From Priapulus caudatus (lineage: Eukaryota; Priapulida; Priapulimorpha; Priapulimorphida; Priapulidae), in the NCBI RefSeq assembly GCF_000485595.1, contig NW_014577592.1, positions 103,152 through 127,553 on the forward strand: a stretch of DNA of 24,402 nucleotides, in the 5' to 3' direction. A model generated the notes under the pieces. That model was not told where the DNA came from. It did no database searches and saw only the letters and a program-made list of their open reading frames with translations. This document shows positions 19,600-24,402 of the stretch, one piece after another (position 1 is the first letter of the stretch; each line of letters starts with the position of its first letter). A program made the translations under genes and the position numbers.

Positions 19600-20072
19600 A
19601 CACACTAGCCGATTTTTCATGCGATTGAGCCGCCCGGCTTGAGTCGGGCGGCTGAGTCAGGCGACTAAAGCTGTGGACACACTAGCCGATTTTTCATGCG
19701 ATTGAGCCGCCCGGCTTGAGTCGGGCGGCTGAGTCAGGCGACTAAAGCTGTGGACACACTAGCCGATTTTTCATGCGATTGAGCCGCCCGGCTGAATGAT
19801 GATGATAGTCACATGATTGAAATTGGCACCGTTTGATTGGCTAATGAATTGTACACTGTAAATTCGGGCGTGCGTAGTAGAGGATTGTATAATCACATTG
19901 TATAGTATTGCATTGTATATAGTCGTGCGACTCAAATAATCGCCCGATTTTATCAAACATGCTTGATTCGGGGGACTCAGCCGGCCGACTCGAAAATCGA
20001 CCGCGACTAACTGGACATACTAGGCGATTTCAGCCGGCCGGCTCGACCTCATGAAAAATCGCCTAGTGTGTC
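19600..20072. mobile_element. Foldback (inverted-repeat) element with internal 77-bp tandem repeat
   Basis: The left end ACACACTAGCCGATTTTTCATG recurs at 77-bp spacing (CACACTAGCC at 19601, 19678 and 19755). The right end reads on the minus strand GGACACACTAGGCGATTTTT, its inverted copy. Each 77-bp unit carries an internal hairpin (AGCCGCCCG ... CGGGCGGCT). The right end is also a hairpin: GGACATACTAGGCGATTT at 20014 pairs with AAAATCGCCTAGTGTGTCC. The middle (19800-20000) is unique and AT-rich. No coding capacity; class unknown. Confidence 0.7.
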
Positions 20073-20079
20073 CAACCCC

Positions 20080-21005
20080 TTTTGGCGCTCGCAGTCACCC
20101 GCACACCTCTGATTTGGAACCCCCCTTATATTAGGCCAATCCTGGGTACAGGCCTGTTGGAGATTATACAGTCATGCAACTCACCCTCATTCCCAAACTT
20201 TTTTATTGTATACAATACTATACTGTCATCATGAAGTAAAATAGCAAAGCAGGAATGAGTCAAGTTGAAATTAAAGCCAAATATGACATTCAAACATTTT
20301 TAGTTAAAAAAGAGGTGTTGCCAAGAGACAATCAAAGATAAAAACACTGAATTATTCACAGACTAATAGAATCAGATAAAGTAAAAAAAAAACTGTGCAT
20401 GCATGCTGTAGACTGTAGTCACCGTGTCTAACACCCATCCTCATATCTACTCAGGGCTGATGCCTGTAATAATATTGGTGCTAATTATACGACATCTTCT
20501 AAACACCACCATCATGACCACGAAATCATGCGGACGCTACGCCAATGCAATGACGCCCGCTACGTGTTTTGCTTTGTTAATGATAGATGGCGATCGGTCA
20601 ACATTATTAATCGAAATAAGCATTAGTCCGAAAGGTAACAATAACCACAATATACTATATGAACTGCAGTTTTACGCATTACTTACGTTCGGACCATACT
20701 ATGCCACATAATATCATAAACACGACCAAAGTTGCTTGCAAACAAGCCATCATCAACGATCTTGCTTGCTGTTGAACTACGCTTCACCCGCATACCATCA
20801 TGACCAGTAAAGGTGTGTCATGCGCAGTGAACCATAACTCACGTACGTTGATTGGTTTTTACCTGCGATTGTATCGCCCTCGTGCGGCCAAATATGGATA
20901 TATCGATAGATGCATAATTCATTGGATGGAATCAAGAGTACATAATAGAAATTGATTCACAATAGAGAATTGTACATAATATAGAGATCTCTATTATGTA
21001 TTATT
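20080..21005. other. No gene seen
   Basis: An open frame of 95 codons at 20424-20711 (plus) has no recognisable domain. A short near-palindrome lies at 20972-21000 (TACATAATATAGAGATCTCT then ATTATGTA). Confidence 0.4.
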
Positions 21006-21092
21006 GATGGAATGTATGGATGGAAGGATGAGTGGATGGATGGGTGGATGGATAGATATAGATGGACTCGTGGGTGGGTGGATGGATGTGTG
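21006..21092. repeat. Degenerate (GGAT)n repeat
   Basis: Imperfect GGATG/GGTGG units, interrupted by ATAGATATAGATGG. Confidence 0.85.
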
Positions 21093-21342
21093 ACGTGGGA
21101 GTCACAGGATGAGTGTGTGAGGCGGTAGACGAAAAATCTTGCAGCAAAAATGATAAATCACTACTGCATTACTCATCAAGATTCGTGCAGTGATTATTCA
21201 CGCGTACCACGTGCAGTCGCAGACGCGTACACACGGTGATGAAACTTCATTGATGATTCCGTAACTTTATGTGCATGTAAATTAGAGATCGGTCCGACGG
21301 TCGTGTGGATCGATTCGATCCGATCGAGCATATCTATATTTT

Positions 21343-21391
21343 CCACACACGCCCACACACACGCACACGCACACGCCCGCACACACACGCA

Positions 21392-21445
<54 letters not shown>
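21343..21445. repeat. (CA)n / (CGCA)n microsatellite
   Basis: CACACGCACACGC, then a GCAC run, then pure CA. Cys-Val and Arg-Thr frames here are repeat products. Confidence 0.95.
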
Positions 21446-21450
<5 letters not shown>

Positions 21451-21568
21451 TGAGAGGTGCTGTCACCTAGTAGCGTCTTCTGATCATGCGATGGCGTAAT
21501 TTGTTCACTGCCTATGACGGTGCTGCCCACCTTGGTGCGGTATTCACTACGACCCCTAGTATTGACAC

Positions 21569-22062
21569 CACTAGCGGATTAAGGGCGGGGCAACAGGGGC
21601 ACTTGCCCCGGGCCCCCCACATTTGGGGCCCCCCACATTTAGAGTATCCTAAAATTTACAAAACTGTCGTAATTGTGATCCACAAAATTCTTAGCATGTA
21701 ACGTTGAAGTGATGTGTTTCCCATGCTGTTTCTCTGACTGAATTTTGCTGTTCAGCTGAAGGACACTTTCCCTAATACCGAAATTGCTCTGAGAATCTAT
21801 CTTTCATTGATAGTCTCGAATTGTAGCGGTGAAAGGTCATTTTTAAAACTCAAGTTGATTAAAAATCACATGAGAACCACGATGAGCCAACAGAGACTGG
21901 TAAACCTCAGTATTCTCGCTATCGAAAGTGACATTTTAAATTTGTTGAAACACGATGAAATACTCTCTGAATTTGCAAGCATGAAAGTGCAGAAAAATAC
22001 AGACTATAGGGCCCCCACACAATTGCGTGCCCCGGGCCCCCCACACGCTTAGTCCGGCCCTG
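21569..22062 (+). mobile_element. Internally deleted hAT-superfamily transposon
   Basis: The element is flanked by a perfect 8-bp target duplication ATTGACAC (21561-21568 and 22063-22070). Its ends are imperfect inverted repeats: left CACTAGCGGATTAAG, right on the minus strand CAGGGCCGGACTAAG, followed on both sides by GGGCCCCCCACA-rich sequence. An 8-bp duplication and CAGGGxCGGA ends are standard for hAT elements. Only the last part of the transposase remains (next entry), so it is about 0.5 kb where complete elements are several kb. Confidence 0.9.
21739..22055 (+). pseudogene. hAT transposase remnant, C-terminal dimerisation region
   Basis: An open frame of about 100 codons follows a TGA at its left. 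It reads [20 protein letters not shown], then [20 protein letters not shown] and [20 protein letters not shown]. The SGERSFxKLKLIKxxxRxTMSQxRLxxLxxLxIE motif is the hAT C-terminal dimerisation domain, of the kind found in ZMYM/DUF4371-type hAT transposases. There is no zinc finger, no catalytic DDE region and no start codon, so it cannot transpose by itself. The frame runs on into the GC-rich right end of the element. Its coding frame is intact over the kept part, which suggests a fairly recent deletion derivative. Confidence 0.88.
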
Positions 22063-22101
22063 ATTGACACACAGTCCATCGCTCGCTCCCCCTCTATCTA
22101 T

Positions 22102-22173
22102 CTCATTCTCTATATCTCTGTCTCTGTCTCTGTCTATGTGTGTGTCTCTCTCTCTCTCTCCCCTATCTCTGCA

Positions 22174-22209
<36 letters not shown>

Positions 22210-22581
22210 CTGTTGTGTGTGTGTGGACCGTGGGTTGTGTGCCTGTGTGTGATGTGTGTGTGTGTGTGTGTGTGTGGGAGGGTGTATATAATTATGCCAT
22301 ATATTAAATATGTATAGGGTATGTTATAATATATAGTATATACTATATATATGTGTGGGTATGTGTGGTTGTGTGTCGTGTGTGACCCCAGTGTGTGTGT
22401 GTGTGTGTGCTGTTGATGTGCTGTGTGCGCGCCGCGCGTAGTGTGTGTGAACTGTCGTGTCGTGTGGTGATGTGGGTGTGTGTGTGCCTCGTGGTGTTGT
22501 GTGTGTGTGTGTGTGACTGTGTGTGTGTGTGTGTGATGTGTGCTGTAGTGTGTGGTGTGTGTGACGTGATTGTGTGTTGTG

Positions 22582-22665
<84 letters not shown>

Positions 22666-22740
22666 CTGTGTGTGTGTGCGTGCGTGCGTGCGTGCGTACG
22701 TGCGTGCGTGCGTGCGTGCGTGCTTGCGTGTGTGTGTGGT
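22102..22740. repeat. Long composite (GT)n / (CT)n / (GTGC)n tract
   Basis: It begins with CT-rich units (22102-22165), then several GT blocks broken by short unique pieces, and ends in (GTGC)n at 22676-22730. The 217-codon minus frame (His-Thr) and 126-codon plus frame (Cys-Val) are repeat products, not genes. Confidence 0.96.
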
Positions 22741-22779
22741 GTGTGGACCGACGTGTATGGGAGTGGGTTGTGTAACGAT

Positions 22780-23260
22780 ATAGACAACTTTGCGCGTCTA
22801 GGCGTTTGTTGTTATTGCAACCGTTGAGGTGACGACGAGACGCGTAAATTGCTTGGTGTTATAGCTTCTTTGCATGTCTGTTGTCTGGAGGGCCGGTATT
22901 ATTATATAATCGAGCAATCCTATGCGCACAAAATAGGTAGGGGTGGGCCCGCGACTGATGTGCATAGTAAAATTCGCTCCAAAAGTTTCACTTTGGTCGC
23001 AGCATCCCGCCACAATTCGCCACCTATGCAAATGTACATAGAAATGGCGTTCGCGTCGCTGGTCGCCGTTCGCAGCCAATATAATTTTCTTCGGCCGATC
23101 ACATAATCGATGTTTACCATGCACAGCTCCTTCGACCATGCCGCCGTCCTTTTTGATCCCGTAGGATCTGCCCGATTCTGCCGACAATCATTGTTCTGCG
23201 TGGCTAAAGGCGACCCGCGCCATTGCTCATGTAGTTTAGCCTATAATAGCAATGGATACT
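22780..23260. other. No gene supported
   Basis: Overlapping open frames on both strands (plus 22849-23106, minus 22798-23187) show no domain. GC is higher than in the neighbouring sequence, which could mean a transposon fragment. Confidence 0.35.
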
Positions 23261-23269
23261 GGCGCAGAT

Positions 23270-23363
23270 GGGGTCGTTGTCGTATCAGGTACTACAGATA
23301 TGTACCCGAGGTAGTTTTAGGTTGTTTAGTATTACGACAACGACCTGATACGACAACGACCCC
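23270..23363. repeat. Short inverted-repeat element, perfect 21-bp arms
   Basis: Left arm 23270-23290 starts GGGGTCGTTGTCGTATC; right arm 23343-23363 is its exact reverse complement. GATACTGGCG occurs just outside both ends (about 23256 and 23370), which may be a target duplication or a remnant of a larger unit. Confidence 0.85.
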
Positions 23364-23552
23364 TTGAGCGATACTGGCGTGATCCAAGTGGAAACCTATA
23401 AACAGTATATCAAATGTCCGTGCTCCTTACTATATACTTACAGACTGATTCACATATGCTGTCGCTTTTAGCCACTTCAGGCGTAACAATGATATGGTAT
23501 TTCATTACTAATATTTCTCATTGGTAATATTTCAAGTAGCTTAATCATCTGC

Positions 23553-23632
23553 TCGTGCGTGTCTGCGTGCGAGCGTGCGTGCAGGCGTGTGTGCGTGCGT
23601 GCGTAAGTGCATGCGAGCGCGCGGTGCGTGAA
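23553..23632. repeat. Degenerate (GTGC)n tract
   Basis: Imperfect GCGTGC units with scattered substitutions. Confidence 0.85.
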
Positions 23633-23954
23633 TGTGTGAATGTTAGATAGCATGTTTACTTTCCAAATAATTCCGGTAGATGGCGGGCCGACAGCAACGA
23701 ATTCGATTATTTCAACGCAGTATTAGTAACCAAAACGTTTGATAATTAAACCTTCTCTACTTAGAGACAGTGCGCGTGTCGTGTGTAGCTTTACTGCATT
23801 ACCGAAACTAACGTCATCACTGACGATTAAACTTACTAATATCATGTTATAATTAGTATAATTATCAAAATCATTTTTTCTTCCAGCTACAGCTCCTATA
23901 TTTCATTCTCTTTACGCAGATGCTACAATGAATATCATAATTAGCCTTCTTGCT

Positions 23955-24010
23955 AGAGTCCCTTTTTATAGAGAGATAATATAAAGATTATCTCTTTATA
24001 AAGGGACTCT
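23955..24010. repeat. Hairpin, arms of about 24-26 bp
   Basis: Left AGAGTCCCTTTTTATAGAGA..., right ...TCTCTTTATAAAGGGACTCT, with a 6-nt centre. The arms differ by a two-base indel and one or two substitutions. Confidence 0.85.
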
Positions 24011-24028
24011 ACTTCTTTCTAAACCGGT

Positions 24029-24104
24029 GCGCCCCCTATTGACTTTCGGCGAATAAAGAGCGAGGCGAAAGGCCGTAGGCCCTCGTTGCGACCGGAGGGA
24101 ACTA
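24029..24104 (+). repeat. Dispersed repeat, copy 1
   Basis: GCGCCCCCTATTGACTTTCG ... AATAAAGAGCGAGG ... GTTGCGACCG. A second copy ends the window. Family unknown. Confidence 0.7.
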
Positions 24105-24267
24105 TTTAGATTGTGATTCGTGATGCGTACCTACTTGTGGCAGGGTCTTCTCCTTTTCAACCACGTAAGATCACATAAACAGAATTGTCTTCGCGAGATA
24201 ACGAGAGATATTAGGCCTGCACCCACATCCCTTATACATTATGTGATTTGACTTTACAATTCATTGA

Positions 24268-24270
24268 TAT

Positions 24271-24302
<32 letters not shown>
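24268..24302. repeat. (TA)n microsatellite
   Basis: About 30 bp of pure TA between the two copies of the dispersed repeat. Confidence 0.95.
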
Positions 24303-24335
24303 CTGCTGTACCGTACCGAAGGCGGATGTACGGTC

Positions 24336-24402
24336 GCCGCCCCCTATTGTACGTTTCGGACGAAATAAAGAGCGAGGACGAAACGGCCGTACGTTGCGAC
24401 CG
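24336..24402 (+). repeat. Dispersed repeat, copy 2
   Basis: GCCGCCCCCTATTGTACGTT ... AATAAAGAGCGAGG ... CGTTGCGACCG. Relative to copy 1 it has about six single-base insertions and one 7-base deletion. It reaches the window edge. Confidence 0.7.

Noticed and set aside
22134-22787. 217-codon minus-strand and 126-codon plus-strand open frames
   Set aside because: Both are translations of GT/CA repeats (His-Thr and Cys-Val runs).
22798-23187. 129-codon minus frame as a gene or upstream exon
   Set aside because: No recognisable domain, overlapped by an 85-codon frame on the other strand, and no exon borders matching the gene.

Overview
The window looks like nuclear DNA of an animal, probably a marine invertebrate; I cannot name the phylum. 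The reasons are short coding exons (about 90-220 bp) with GT-AG borders and matching intron phases, long AT-rich introns, many CA/GT microsatellites, hAT-like and Harbinger-like element remnants, and a 10-N scaffold gap at 13425-13434. There is no bacterial operon structure, and no tRNA, rRNA or CRISPR array was recognised.

The only gene I can support is on the minus strand and runs from about 18134 down to 439, open at both ends. Its exons give, in order, a discoidin (F5/8 type C) domain, a poorly preserved first laminin-G domain, a second laminin-G domain, an EGF domain and the start of a fibrinogen-like domain. This is the order of the neurexin-IV / contactin-associated protein (CASPR, CNTNAP) family of cell-adhesion proteins of glial and septate junctions. 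The signal peptide and promoter (beyond 18134) and the rest of the ectodomain, membrane segment and tail (below 439) are not seen.

Layout from the 5' end of the gene. At 18134-14574 the discoidin domain is made by a first exon (18006-18134), two different versions of the middle exon (17027-17217 and 15645-15832) and one last exon (14574-14715). The reading frame works only if exactly one middle exon is used, which suggests mutually exclusive splicing. From roughly 12 kb down to 5 kb the sequence is of low quality or highly rearranged. Parts of it are collinear, with many small insertions, with the clean sequence at 13950-14980 on the other side of the gap, so an unpolished or falsely duplicated assembly segment is likely. 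The laminin-G1 exons appear to lie there in damaged form. At 4539-439 six or seven further exons complete laminin-G2, EGF and part of the fibrinogen-like domain. Two of them have their 5' splice site repeated in tandem with a period of about 29 bp.

The right part (18135-24402) shows no supportable host gene. It holds a foldback element (about 19600-20072), an internally deleted hAT transposon with a perfect 8-bp target duplication (21569-22062), large GT/CA repeat tracts and several near-perfect hairpins. The most interesting signals are the candidate mutually exclusive discoidin exons, the two tandem 5' splice-site arrays, and the collinear noisy copy across the gap.
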